Positions 25,556 to 33,647 of a DNA stretch of 64,000 bases are shown piece after piece (within the stretch, counting starts at the first letter, position 1; each line of letters begins with the position of its first letter). The notes under the pieces were generated by a model. That model saw nothing but the letters and a program-made list of their open reading frames with translations, searched no databases and had not been told where the DNA came from. The DNA comes from Candidatus Gastranaerophilales bacterium. GTDB lineage: Bacteria > Cyanobacteriota > Vampirovibrionia > Gastranaerophilales > Gastranaerophilaceae. The stretch spans positions 124,001 to 188,000 of the forward strand of contig CALUXU010000001.1 of the NCBI GenBank assembly GCA_944324825.1. Reading direction: 5' to 3'. The translations under genes were made by a program, and so were the position numbers.

Positions 25556-26452
25556 TTATTCAAAAAAATCATAGAAATTATAAAACTGATAAGGAGCAGA
25601 TAGTGTTATTCTCTCAAGATAATCTACAAATTGTTTTTGCAGATTATTCAGATTATCGTTTCTGGATTTATCTTTTGAAAACTTTTCGCTTATGATTCTA
25701 AATGAACCGTCATCATTTTTAAGACATGCCAGAAGATAAATCGGAGCATCCATCATTAGCGCAAACTTTAGAGTCCCGAGAGGAAGTTTCACTTTTCTGC
25801 CTAAAAGTTTTGCATCATAGCATTTATTAGTATTCTGCGCAGATAATCTATCACCTGCCATAAGAACAACTTCACCTTCTGAGAGTTTTGATTTTATATC
25901 AAGAGCGGTTTCTACCCCTATTTCTTCCACCGGATAGACCGTTATATCAGTGGTTTGAGAGAGTGAATTGATAAAATTATTAAACTTTTCGCAGTGAGAT
26001 TTTTGCATAAATATATTAATCTTTTTATGATCCTTTTTCATCATCAAATTACGCATAAGTTCAATATTTCCGGTATGAGTAATAATGAAAAATACTCCGC
26101 CTCTGGATAAATCTTGTTTAAGTTCATAATCATCAAAAGTTAAATGAAAGTCTTTGGTATTTGCGTAAACCTCCATTTTATCAACAAGAGAGAGTGCATA
26201 GGATTGTGTATGTTTTAGAGAATTAATGAATCCGGGTTTAAACTGCTTATTATCTGTGTATTTATATAGCGTTTCAAAATATATTTTGGAATATTTTCTT
26301 ATACTTGAATGGAGTATAAAAGTAACAAATCCGATTATCCTTGCAATCCATTCAACAGGTTTTCGCCCCAGAAGTTTATAAACATGCCAGGTAAATATTA
26401 ACCTTTTTGTACCGGCAGAATATTCTTTTATCTGATACCATTTTTTCTTCAT
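25556..26452 (-). CDS. LpxL/HtrB-like lysophospholipid acyltransferase
   Basis: A 298-residue membrane-associated acyltransferase. The N terminus has one hydrophobic anchor (KPVEWIARIIGFVTFILHSS), and the conserved block GVFFIITHTGNIELMRNLMM takes the place of the HxxxxD/E motif (H-T-G-N-I-E). VVLMAGDRLSAQN and KLPLGTLKFALMMDAPIYLL match later LPLAT blocks. LpxL-like acyltransferases are standard members of aryl-polyene clusters, where they help attach the polyene to a lipid. It is divergent from the PPTase gene, with both starts in one palindrome and no visible ribosome site. Confidence 0.8.
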   Translation of the reverse strand: MKKKWYQIKEYSAGTKRLIFTWHVYKLLGRKPVEWIARIIGFVTFILHSSIRKYSKIYFETLYKYTDNKQFKPGFINSLKHTQSYALSLVDKMEVYANTKDFHLTFDDYELKQDLSRGGVFFIITHTGNIELMRNLMMKKDHKKINIFMQKSHCEKFNNFINSLSQTTDITVYPVEEIGVETALDIKSKLSEGEVVLMAGDRLSAQNTNKCYDAKLLGRKVKLPLGTLKFALMMDAPIYLLACLKNDDGSFRIISEKFSKDKSRNDNLNNLQKQFVDYLERITLSAPYQFYNFYDFFE

Positions 26453-26471
26453 GCTAAAATTTTAGCATGAA
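26448..26471. promoter_or_regulatory. Perfect 24-bp palindrome holding two divergent start codons
   Basis: The half-site TTCATGCTAAAA is followed directly by its exact reverse complement. The minus-strand ATG of the acyltransferase (26452) and the plus-strand ATG of the PPTase (26467) lie symmetrically inside it. Only 14 bases separate the starts, and neither has a Shine-Dalgarno sequence. Confidence 0.85.
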
Positions 26472-27099
26472 ATTAATATACACTTATATTAACAATATTA
26501 ATCCGGACATCATCAGAGATTTTGCCCAAAAGGAGATTAAAAACCAAAGAAAATTTATTCAACATGCTATGGGAAGATTCTTGAGCGATATCGGTTTGAA
26601 ACAATTTTACGGGGTTAATGAATACAATATATCCATTGATACAAAAGGGAAACCATATATAGATAAAAATATCAATTTTAGTATCACCCATTCAAAAGAT
26701 ATTGTTGCAGTCGGCTTTTCCAAAGATATTATCGGGGTTGATATCGAATATATTAAACCGAGAGATTACAAATCAATACTTAACCATTACAATATTGATA
26801 GAGAAGTTAATGACGAAGAATTTTATCAAATATGGACGGATTATGAAGCCAGAATCAAATCCGGTTTAGATTCATCAGTCAGTTTCAGGCTTGATAATTA
26901 TATTCTTTCGGTTTCATCAAACAGTACGCAGCTTGCAATATATGAGGCGGAAATCCCGACTGACAAAAGTATTCCAAGCGAACTTATAAGTTTGAAGCTT
27001 GTAAAAGAAAGCAGTAAAAATGAGAATACTGTTGATAAACATGCTGCAAATACTGCAATATCAGACTGTTTGCCACCGTTAGATTTGAAAATTGAATAG
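26467..27099 (+). CDS. 4'-phosphopantetheinyl transferase (Sfp type)
   Basis: Transfers the phosphopantetheine arm from CoA to the serine of carrier proteins, here most likely the two ACPs of the polyene cluster. The family blocks are present: NFSITHSKDIVAVGFSKD (~70-87), GVDIE (~90-94) with the Mg-binding Asp and Glu, and IWTDYEARIKSGLD (~122-135) matching W..kEa..K. LDNYILSVSS (~142-151) continues the fold. The last ~67 residues are encoded on the complement of the MMPL gene's 3' end, a 202-base convergent overlap. 210 aa is normal for Sfp-type enzymes, so the overlap is probably real coding. Confidence 0.78.
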   Translation: MKLIYTYINNINPDIIRDFAQKEIKNQRKFIQHAMGRFLSDIGLKQFYGVNEYNISIDTKGKPYIDKNINFSITHSKDIVAVGFSKDIIGVDIEYIKPRDYKSILNHYNIDREVNDEEFYQIWTDYEARIKSGLDSSVSFRLDNYILSVSSNSTQLAIYEAEIPTDKSIPSELISLKLVKESSKNENTVDKHAANTAISDCLPPLDLKIE

Positions 27100-28919
27100 T
27101 CAATTGTAAATCCGATTATCAAAAATACCGTCAAAATCGTGAATATATTTATACTTATCCCGAACAGTTGAGAGATTGAAATACTTATTAATACCCCCAA
27201 CAAAGGCGGAATAAGAATTTTGAACGCGGCACGTTTATATAGAAGATACAAGAATACAAACATTACAATAAATAAGAACGGAATAATCGGCTCAATATTT
27301 TTTCTGCATTTTAAAAGAGTTTGCGAAATATCTTTTTGGATATTAACTATTTGAATATCGCTCATATTGTTTAATATCTCAGGGTTTAAATTATAGGCAA
27401 TAATAAACGACTTGTTGTTATCAAGATAAAACGATTTGATATCAAAATTTTCTATTATAGAATCATTTGATATCACAAGTTTTTGTTTCTGTGCAGGAGT
27501 CAAAAATGAGGCATAAGTATTTAAGTTATTTTTGTATAAATCGTTAACCAGGTGAATATTCTCTCTTTGACGTGCCTCAGACGGTACAAATTTTGTTCTG
27601 CACAAATATTCTATATTATGTTTGTTTAATACGTCGGTAACCTCTTCTTCTTTTATCAGAGAATTAACAACAATAAAACTTACATCTTTATTTTGTGGGT
27701 TTGTAAGTTTTTGATTAATTTGTTCCGCCTTATATAAAGTTTTATCCGGTTTATAAAGATTTTTTATGCTGTCATCCGTTTTCAGGAAACAACTTCCGAG
27801 AAGTATAATTGCAAATGCTGTTATATAAAATACTTTTTTATCAATTTTAATTAAGAAAATATTTTCTCTGACTTTTCCTGATTTAAAAGGCAGATGAGGG
27901 AATACGATTATTACAAAAAGATAAACCCCGACAAGTCCTGATATTGTATATACAGATATTTGATTAAGTAGCGGAATATTTGGAATCAAAAGCAGTAAAA
28001 ACGCAATAATCGTAGTCAACATTGCAGATGTAAGGTTTTTATAAAACTGCCTGTCGTGATATTCATGTGAATAATAGTGAATTGAATAATCTATCCCTAT
28101 CCCGATAAGTGTTGTTGCAAAAACCATTGTGAGAACGTGTAATGAATGAAAGGTAAGAACGGTTACAATATACCCTGATGCAAACCCGAAAAGGATACTC
28201 AACAATATAGGAAGGAATATTCGATACGAATTAAACACATAGTGGCACAACCATATTACAAAAATTGTCGCAATTGTACAGAATAAATTTATTTGAAAGT
28301 TAGATTTTTGCGCTGTTTTATACGAATGAACAGGAGTCCCCGAGAGATAAACATTGTAATTTTTAGCCAGATTAATTATTTCCCCTGTATTATTCGGATG
28401 AATTTTTAAAACCGAATAAAATTTGTCACTGTCAAATACATACCCGTGAAAGCTTGATGTTACATAGTCGGTTACAAAAAGATAAGGATCTTTATCCAAG
28501 GATACTATCGGTATACCTATCGGATTATACAATAAATTCATGCTGTTTGAACAAACGGTATTATACTCTTTATTCAAAAGTAAATTACGTGTTTTGTATG
28601 TCAAAAACACTTTCGGATGTTTATTCAAGAGTGATACATACTTAGCATCATCCGATGAAATTATTGTTCCCAGATTATTTCCTTTAACCTTTTTGCTAAA
28701 CTCATCAAACTGTTGCTTTAGAACCTCAGGACTCTCTGATTCAAATATAACATTTATATCCGAATTTGAATGTTTATTAATATCAAGCAAAACTTCTGAT
28801 TGGCTATCCGGTTTTAAAACCGCTTTTAAAATATCTGTTTCAATAGACGGCTTATGTATTATGGATAAAAATAAACCGATAAAAAATACAATTAGTAATA
28901 TACAAACCTTTTTCATCAA
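26898..28919 (-). CDS. MMPL/RND-type exporter of the polyene cluster
   Basis: A 673-residue inner-membrane exporter with the duplicated MMPL plan: an N-terminal helix, a ~180-residue periplasmic domain, a helix bundle containing TLIGIGIDYSIHYYSHEYH, a second periplasmic domain, and a second bundle containing IIGFTIDYSIFKSNGG. The two D-Y-S segments are the conserved proton-relay sites. In aryl-polyene clusters such exporters move the lipid-linked product to the outer membrane together with a LolA-like protein, whose gene overlaps this start by four bases. Its 3' end overlaps the convergent PPTase gene. Confidence 0.87.
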   Translation of the reverse strand: MMKKVCILLIVFFIGLFLSIIHKPSIETDILKAVLKPDSQSEVLLDINKHSNSDINVIFESESPEVLKQQFDEFSKKVKGNNLGTIISSDDAKYVSLLNKHPKVFLTYKTRNLLLNKEYNTVCSNSMNLLYNPIGIPIVSLDKDPYLFVTDYVTSSFHGYVFDSDKFYSVLKIHPNNTGEIINLAKNYNVYLSGTPVHSYKTAQKSNFQINLFCTIATIFVIWLCHYVFNSYRIFLPILLSILFGFASGYIVTVLTFHSLHVLTMVFATTLIGIGIDYSIHYYSHEYHDRQFYKNLTSAMLTTIIAFLLLLIPNIPLLNQISVYTISGLVGVYLFVIIVFPHLPFKSGKVRENIFLIKIDKKVFYITAFAIILLGSCFLKTDDSIKNLYKPDKTLYKAEQINQKLTNPQNKDVSFIVVNSLIKEEEVTDVLNKHNIEYLCRTKFVPSEARQRENIHLVNDLYKNNLNTYASFLTPAQKQKLVISNDSIIENFDIKSFYLDNNKSFIIAYNLNPEILNNMSDIQIVNIQKDISQTLLKCRKNIEPIIPFLFIVMFVFLYLLYKRAAFKILIPPLLGVLISISISQLFGISINIFTILTVFLIIGFTIDYSIFKSNGGKQSDIAVFAACLSTVFSFLLLSFTSFKLISSLGILLSVGISASYIASCVLFDETERI

Positions 28920-29425
28920 CTTACCTTAAAATTTATTCTTGTGACAGTACCGTCAACATTTTTTATTTCTATTGTATGAATATCAGTTTTCCCTGCAATA
29001 TACAGGCTTTTGATATACCGTTTCATTTGAGGGTTCTTAGGAATAAGTCCTAGCTCCCATACATTGTTATTCAAAAAATAAAAATTAAAGTTTTTTTCAA
29101 GTGAAGAATAATTTTTGTTCACTACATCATTTATTATTTTATTTACCTGTTCATTTTTAGTATATGCCGTTGTCATTTGAACAGGGTATTTTGTATAGAA
29201 TACAACACCTTTATTTTTATCAAAGGTAAAATCACCGCCCGATTTTAACACAGCAGGCGAGTTTGGAATAGTTTTGGTTTGAGTAAAAGCACAATTCACA
29301 TTTTTAAAATCCGGAATTGCTTTAATAATACTCTGCACGGATGCAGGATGATTAAATACATCTGATGCAAAAGCAGTATTAGAGAGTATTAGGCATACAA
29401 GTAATATTTTCAATAGATTTTTCAT
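28916..29425 (-). CDS. LolA-like periplasmic lipid/lipoprotein carrier
   Basis: A 169-residue periplasmic protein with signal peptide (MKNLLKILLVCLILSNTAFA). NVNCAFTQTKTIPN followed by LKSGGDFTFDKNKGVVFYTK is the LolA-type first strand pair (F.Q.k......G.f.f...g...w). Cluster-linked LolA homologues are thought to carry the polyene lipid across the periplasm. The start lies within the thioesterase gene (47-base overlap) and the stop overlaps the exporter start, so translation is coupled. Confidence 0.78.
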   Translation of the reverse strand: MKNLLKILLVCLILSNTAFASDVFNHPASVQSIIKAIPDFKNVNCAFTQTKTIPNSPAVLKSGGDFTFDKNKGVVFYTKYPVQMTTAYTKNEQVNKIINDVVNKNYSSLEKNFNFYFLNNNVWELGLIPKNPQMKRYIKSLYIAGKTDIHTIEIKNVDGTVTRINFKVS

Positions 29426-29825
29426 ACTGACTTATTTTTTCCTTCAATCTTACCGGTTCTTCATAACAGCTTTCCATTGTATCTCTATATATACACATTT
29501 GCATTGACTTTGCTTTAAATATTTTTTCATCAGTCTTTGCATTATAAATTGTATAAATTATATTTATCGCAGGTTCAACGCATTCGAGTTCACATACAAC
29601 TTTTAGCTTATCCCCGAATCTGGCAGGTCTGATATATTTGAAATCCATCTTGGCTATCGGATACATAACACCGTCATTATACATATCCATATAAGAATAC
29701 CCTATTTTATTAAACATTTCACAGCGAGCCTGTTCCAAATACTTGATATAGTTCCCGTGCCAGACTATATTCATCGGATCTAAATCGTAAAACTGGACTT
29801 CTAAATATGTTGTTGTTTTTAGCAT
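29379..29825 (-). CDS. Hotdog thioesterase (4HBT-like)
   Basis: A 148-residue acyl-CoA/ACP thioesterase. FYDLDPMNIVWHGNYIKYLE is the 4-hydroxybenzoyl-CoA thioesterase signature, with the catalytic Asp in DPMNIVW. AKMDFKYIRPARFGDKLKVV supplies the second conserved region. In aryl-polyene clusters it may release or proofread ACP-bound intermediates. It overlaps the ligase-dehydratase gene by seven bases and the LolA gene by 47. Confidence 0.85.
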   Translation of the reverse strand: MLKTTTYLEVQFYDLDPMNIVWHGNYIKYLEQARCEMFNKIGYSYMDMYNDGVMYPIAKMDFKYIRPARFGDKLKVVCELECVEPAINIIYTIYNAKTDEKIFKAKSMQMCIYRDTMESCYEEPVRLKEKISQYEKSIENITCMPNTL

Positions 29826-31369
29826 TGGCTGCTCCCGTCAAAAATATTAACCTTAGGAAATTGACCGCTTGAATATACTTTATCACCTTTTTGGTATTTA
29901 TACAAAATACTGTCATTTTTTTCCGTAAAGACTAAATCAATATCTTTATCCGGAAACATAAGATTAGAAAACTTTATTTTTTTCAATTGCCCGATATCAA
30001 GCTTCGTCCCAAATAATTCATTTATATAAAAACAAGCAAAATATAACTGCACAACACCCGGAACAATCGGATAGTTTGTAAAATGCCCCTTTAAAAAATT
30101 ACTGTCACGAAGGAAAACCAATTCCAACTCTCTATCTTTTCTTGATTTAACAAGAGGGAGAGTCAAGTTAGTATTAAATAAGGATGAAATATATTCATTA
30201 TCCGGTTTTCCCATATTATTCAAAGGAATTTCATCCGTGAATTTCCATTTTTGCGGAACAATTCTTGTCTTTTGTTTCAAATTTGATTTCAGGTATTTTA
30301 TAAATTCAAACAACCCTGATTTAATTAATTTTTCTTTGCCTTCTAAAGTTAAAACCACCATACATGCCAGTTTTTCGCCGATTTTAAGCGAGTATGCCTT
30401 ATCCACTTCTTCAAACTGATTTATATAATTTTCGATTTCCGTTAATGAGATTCTTTCTTCCTGAATCTTTACAACCCTGTCACTACGCCCCATAATCCTT
30501 ATACCATCAGGCAAAATCTCTATCTTATCAGAGAGCTGAAACTCTTCATACTGAGTATAAGGACATTTTACAATATTATCTTTTAACTCAACTCTTTTTA
30601 ATAATTTCATATAAGAAGTATCAGAGTCCTTGAATGCAAGCACTCCCGTTTCTGTACAGCCATACATATCAACGATTTTGGTTTGTTTATTCCAATACTC
30701 AAAATCCTTATCATCAAGTTTTGCACCGGCAGAAGTAATTATAACCGGGACTTGAGGCGGAAGTACAGAATATTTTGCCAATTTGTTTAAAAATGACGGA
30801 GAAGAAACCAAGACGGAATTCGGCATAATCATCTCCTCCGGGAAATAAATACGTTTTGTATTTATAGGACATTTCAAAAGCATCGGAACAAAAAGACACA
30901 CTGTACAGCCGTAATGATGAGCAAGCGTTGTCGTTGTTATAAATTGAGAAGCAGAAGAAAAATCTATCGCCTCTATCATATCAGATGCTTCCGCAATCAG
31001 GTTGTTAATTGAAATATTAATCTTTTTAGGAATGCCTGTTGAACCTGATGTCAAAAAACTTATTATATAATCATAATCGATACTTCCAAGCTCGGATGGA
31101 GCAAAAGAATCAACCACTTTATCTACATAGCACCCGTCAACATATTGAAGTCTTGTTTTATCAGTAATCAGAACAGATGGGATATTCAAATACATACAGC
31201 TAAATAGGTTTACAAGCAAGACATAAGTATCATCTCCGGATAGTACAATCTCATTTGCATTAAGGGTTTTGATATAAGAAATTTGCTTCTGTACGGTCTG
31301 TTTAAATTCATTATAAGTTACGGACTTATTGTTATGTATAAGAAAGACTGAATTATCATTATTTAGCAT
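29819..31369 (-). CDS. AMP-dependent ligase fused to a hotdog dehydratase
   Basis: A 516-residue fusion. Residues ~1-390 are an adenylating ligase: SFLTSGSTGIPKKINISINN is the P-loop motif, VDMYGCTETGVLAFKD the YGxTE block, and IMGRSDRVVKIQEERISLTE the GRxDxxVK hinge. Residues ~400-516 are a FabA/FabZ-like domain (NFLKGHFTNYPIVPGVVQLY, with the catalytic His and hydrophobic helix). Such fusions occur in aryl-polyene clusters, where the ligase would load an aromatic acid starter on an ACP and the hotdog domain would dehydrate intermediates. It overlaps both neighbours by seven bases. Confidence 0.85.
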   Translation of the reverse strand: MLNNDNSVFLIHNNKSVTYNEFKQTVQKQISYIKTLNANEIVLSGDDTYVLLVNLFSCMYLNIPSVLITDKTRLQYVDGCYVDKVVDSFAPSELGSIDYDYIISFLTSGSTGIPKKINISINNLIAEASDMIEAIDFSSASQFITTTTLAHHYGCTVCLFVPMLLKCPINTKRIYFPEEMIMPNSVLVSSPSFLNKLAKYSVLPPQVPVIITSAGAKLDDKDFEYWNKQTKIVDMYGCTETGVLAFKDSDTSYMKLLKRVELKDNIVKCPYTQYEEFQLSDKIEILPDGIRIMGRSDRVVKIQEERISLTEIENYINQFEEVDKAYSLKIGEKLACMVVLTLEGKEKLIKSGLFEFIKYLKSNLKQKTRIVPQKWKFTDEIPLNNMGKPDNEYISSLFNTNLTLPLVKSRKDRELELVFLRDSNFLKGHFTNYPIVPGVVQLYFACFYINELFGTKLDIGQLKKIKFSNLMFPDKDIDLVFTEKNDSILYKYQKGDKVYSSGQFPKVNIFDGSSQC

Positions 31370-31773
31370 TTAAACCCAACCTTTCTTTTGTACCAAACCC
31401 TTATAGGATATTCAATCATAAACGTTAATCCTATTATACAATAAGAAATTACACCGTTATATAGTGCCCAAATTTTGTTTGACATGAATAAGGTAACAAA
31501 AGAAATTAATAAATTAATAAAAGTTATGACAGCCCAAATATATGTAAGATTTCTTGTATATATGATTATTTCATCCGTTAAATCACCGTCAAGTTTTTGG
31601 GCAATTTTTTGGATAACAGTTTCCTCCTGAAAAGATGAAATAAAAAAAATCATAAATATAACAAAATTCATTAATACAGGATACAATTTTAATGATGCTT
31701 GTTTTGTATAATAAAAACAGCAAATAACAACCAGAGTAAAAATTATAGGCAAAAACGACTTTAATTTTTTCAT
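31363..31773 (-). CDS. Polytopic membrane protein of the polyene cluster (COG4648-like)
   Basis: A 136-residue protein with about four hydrophobic helices (FLPIIFTLVVICCFYY, YPVLMNFVIFMIFFISSF, LTYIWAVITFINLLISFVTL, GVISYCIIGLTFMIEYPIRV). It matches the small predicted membrane proteins found in aryl-polyene clusters of other bacteria. Its biochemical role is unknown. It sits between the ACP and ligase genes, ten bases after the ACP stop. Confidence 0.7.
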   Translation of the reverse strand: MKKLKSFLPIIFTLVVICCFYYTKQASLKLYPVLMNFVIFMIFFISSFQEETVIQKIAQKLDGDLTDEIIIYTRNLTYIWAVITFINLLISFVTLFMSNKIWALYNGVISYCIIGLTFMIEYPIRVWYKRKVGFKC

Positions 31774-31783
31774 GATTTTAAAC

Positions 31784-32038
31784 TTACTCTTGCAATAATT
31801 TTTCTATCGCTTGAACAACATCACCAATGGTTTTTATTTGTTTAAAGTTCTCCGGTGATATTTTTTTATTCGTATATTGTTGAAGTCTTACTGCCAAATC
31901 AACCGCATCAACACTATCCAAATCTAAATCCTCAAATAAATTTGCATCATAAACTATATTTTCCGGAACAACTTCAAAATCGTCTACAAGTATTCCCTTT
32001 AATATTTTAAAAATATCATCCGATGTTAATTCAGGCAT
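31784..32038 (-). CDS. Acyl carrier protein (second of pair)
   Basis: An 84-residue ACP. The attachment serine is in LDLDSVDAVDLAVRLQ, followed by helix III and a typical acidic composition. It would carry the growing polyene after modification by the PPTase encoded at 26467. It overlaps the upstream ACP gene by eight bases. The twin-ACP arrangement is characteristic of aryl-polyene clusters. Confidence 0.92.
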   Translation of the reverse strand: MPELTSDDIFKILKGILVDDFEVVPENIVYDANLFEDLDLDSVDAVDLAVRLQQYTNKKISPENFKQIKTIGDVVQAIEKLLQE

Positions 32039-32288
32039 TTATTTTTGACTCCACAAAACTTGCTAATGTATTAATAGAATAGAAATATTTGGAATTTTCA
32101 TCTTTGTCAGACCCGATTTCAAGATTATATTTTTTCTGTAATGCCATACCAATTTCAAGAGCATCAATAGAGTCAAGACCCAAACCATCATTAAACAACG
32201 GCTCATCGTCTTTAATATCATCTATGGTTATATCTTCCAAAGCCAAAGATTTTATAATTAAATCTTTTATTTCATCTTTCAATTCCAT
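32031..32288 (-). CDS. Acyl carrier protein (first of pair)
   Basis: An 85-residue ACP with the phosphopantetheine site GLGLDSIDALEIGMALQ. DSID here, against DSVD in its neighbour, and low overall similarity indicate separate roles, for example starter loading against elongation. It lies 27 bases downstream of the PlsC-like gene. Confidence 0.92.
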   Translation of the reverse strand: MELKDEIKDLIIKSLALEDITIDDIKDDEPLFNDGLGLDSIDALEIGMALQKKYNLEIGSDKDENSKYFYSINTLASFVESKINA

Positions 32289-32315
32289 AGTATGGTTATA
32301 CTACAAACAAATCAT

Positions 32316-33062
32316 TTATTCAACTATTGAATAGAGTGCATTCGCAACAGAGGTTGTGATATTCTTCTTCGTTTCCACTTCATCTGATGTTATATAGTCT
32401 TGAATATTAATTTCTTCCATTGGTTCTATATAGTAATTAATAACTTTATCTCCGGCATCATATACAGGCTGTCCTATTTGAAGGAAATCGTAATCGGTAT
32501 ACATTTTTACAGGAACAATATTCTTTCCGGAATTTAGTGCAACAACAGCAGCTCCTTTTCTGATTTTGGGGAATTCATCTTGTTTATGCCGTCTTCCCAT
32601 CGGGAAAATTATTACATTGTATCCTTCATCAAGATATTCTTTTGTCACAGACTTCATTTCTTCAAGCTCCAAACCGTTTGAAATACAGATACTTTTGACA
32701 ATATCTTTTAAAAGAAAATTATGAAGCAATTCTTTTTTGGCAAAACAAATAGATTTCGGAATAAGCCCTACAAGTATTACTATATCAATAAAACTCGGGT
32801 GTGTTGCAACTATAACTTTATTCTTGATATTTGTTAAGCGTTCATAATCTTTGATATTAACTTTTATTATTCCGAGTCTTACGGTCATATCAATAAAATT
32901 CTTCCATGAATTTCGCAATACGCTTTGATAGCATTCTCTTCTTTTTTCTTTTTTAACAAAGAGTTTTATGTAAGGTATAATTAAAAAACTGATTATAAAC
33001 GCACCTATTCCGAAAAATATAAAACAAAATATAACTAAAGCCGAACGGTATAATTTAATCAT
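32316..33062 (-). CDS. PlsC-like 1-acyl-glycerol-3-phosphate acyltransferase
   Basis: A 248-residue membrane acyltransferase. An N-terminal hydrophobic anchor (LVIFCFIFFGIGAFIISFLI) precedes the catalytic HX4D motif in VIVATHPSFIDIVIL. VIIFPMGRRHKQDEFPKIRK corresponds to the FPEGtrs block, with M in place of E. It is a cluster acyltransferase, probably attaching fatty or polyenoic acyl groups to the lipid anchor. Its start overlaps the upstream ketoacyl-synthase-like gene by four bases (ATGA). Confidence 0.85.
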   Translation of the reverse strand: MIKLYRSALVIFCFIFFGIGAFIISFLIIPYIKLFVKKEKRRECYQSVLRNSWKNFIDMTVRLGIIKVNIKDYERLTNIKNKVIVATHPSFIDIVILVGLIPKSICFAKKELLHNFLLKDIVKSICISNGLELEEMKSVTKEYLDEGYNVIIFPMGRRHKQDEFPKIRKGAAVVALNSGKNIVPVKMYTDYDFLQIGQPVYDAGDKVINYYIEPMEEINIQDYITSDEVETKKNITTSVANALYSIVE

Positions 33063-33619
33063 ACTCTTTTAAATACTCCCAATCCAGAATTCCAGCTGTC
33101 TTTTCCGCTATTTAAAAAGCTTATAAAATCCTCTATCGTTTCCGCTTCTGTTTCTTGAGGCGCAAAACTATACCCACCGGATTTTGTATCAATTACAAGA
33201 CCTATACCGATATCATCCGCATAACAAAAACAAGTCCTTGTATCAGGTTGAATTATAGCTGTACAGATTCCTGCTTCCAAAGATTCATCGCTGGCAGAAA
33301 TTGCATTATATGAATCCGTAATTTTTTTCATCTGCGAAAATGCCGCAGGCGCATAGTTATGAACAGATGCAGAAAACTTTATCGGAGATACCATATTATC
33401 TGTTTGATATTGAGAAATTATTTCATTTAATCTGTCAAATTCACCGTATCTTGATGAAAGAATAATATTATCAATTTTTTCGTCATACAGTTTATCCAGA
33501 ACAGAAAAAATTATCTTATCCAATTGACTCAATTTTCGCCTTACAAGCATCGGCAAAAAAGAAACATCAATATCACTTTCCGTAATTATACAGGATTTTT
33601 CTATATTAAAATTTTTCAT
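33059..33619 (-). CDS. Beta-ketoacyl synthase N-terminal-like protein (PF13723 type)
   Basis: A 186-residue truncated ketoacyl-synthase-like protein. DVSFLPMLVRRKLSQLDKII, then NIILSSRYGEFDRLNEIISQ and MVSPIKFSASVHNYAPAAFS follow the N-terminal half of KS folds, and there is no cysteine nucleophile or HGTGT. Stand-alone proteins of this type are common in aryl-polyene clusters; a chain-length-factor role is possible but unproved. I place the start at ATG 33619, inside a 14-base palindrome, because an upstream extension would be hydrophobic and foreign to the family. It heads the nine-gene minus operon. Confidence 0.78.
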   Translation of the reverse strand: MKNFNIEKSCIITESDIDVSFLPMLVRRKLSQLDKIIFSVLDKLYDEKIDNIILSSRYGEFDRLNEIISQYQTDNMVSPIKFSASVHNYAPAAFSQMKKITDSYNAISASDESLEAGICTAIIQPDTRTCFCYADDIGIGLVIDTKSGGYSFAPQETEAETIEDFISFLNSGKDSWNSGLGVFKRV

Positions 33620-33629
33620 GATATCATGA
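33616..33629. promoter_or_regulatory. 14-bp palindrome over the minus-operon start
   Basis: TCATGATATCATGA is a perfect dyad containing the ATG of the ketoacyl-synthase-like gene. The divergent plus-strand operon starts 28 bases away at 33648. There is too little room for two conventional promoters with leaders, so control sites probably extend into coding sequence. Confidence 0.55.
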
Positions 33630-33647
33630 TATAACAAAAGAGAGGCT

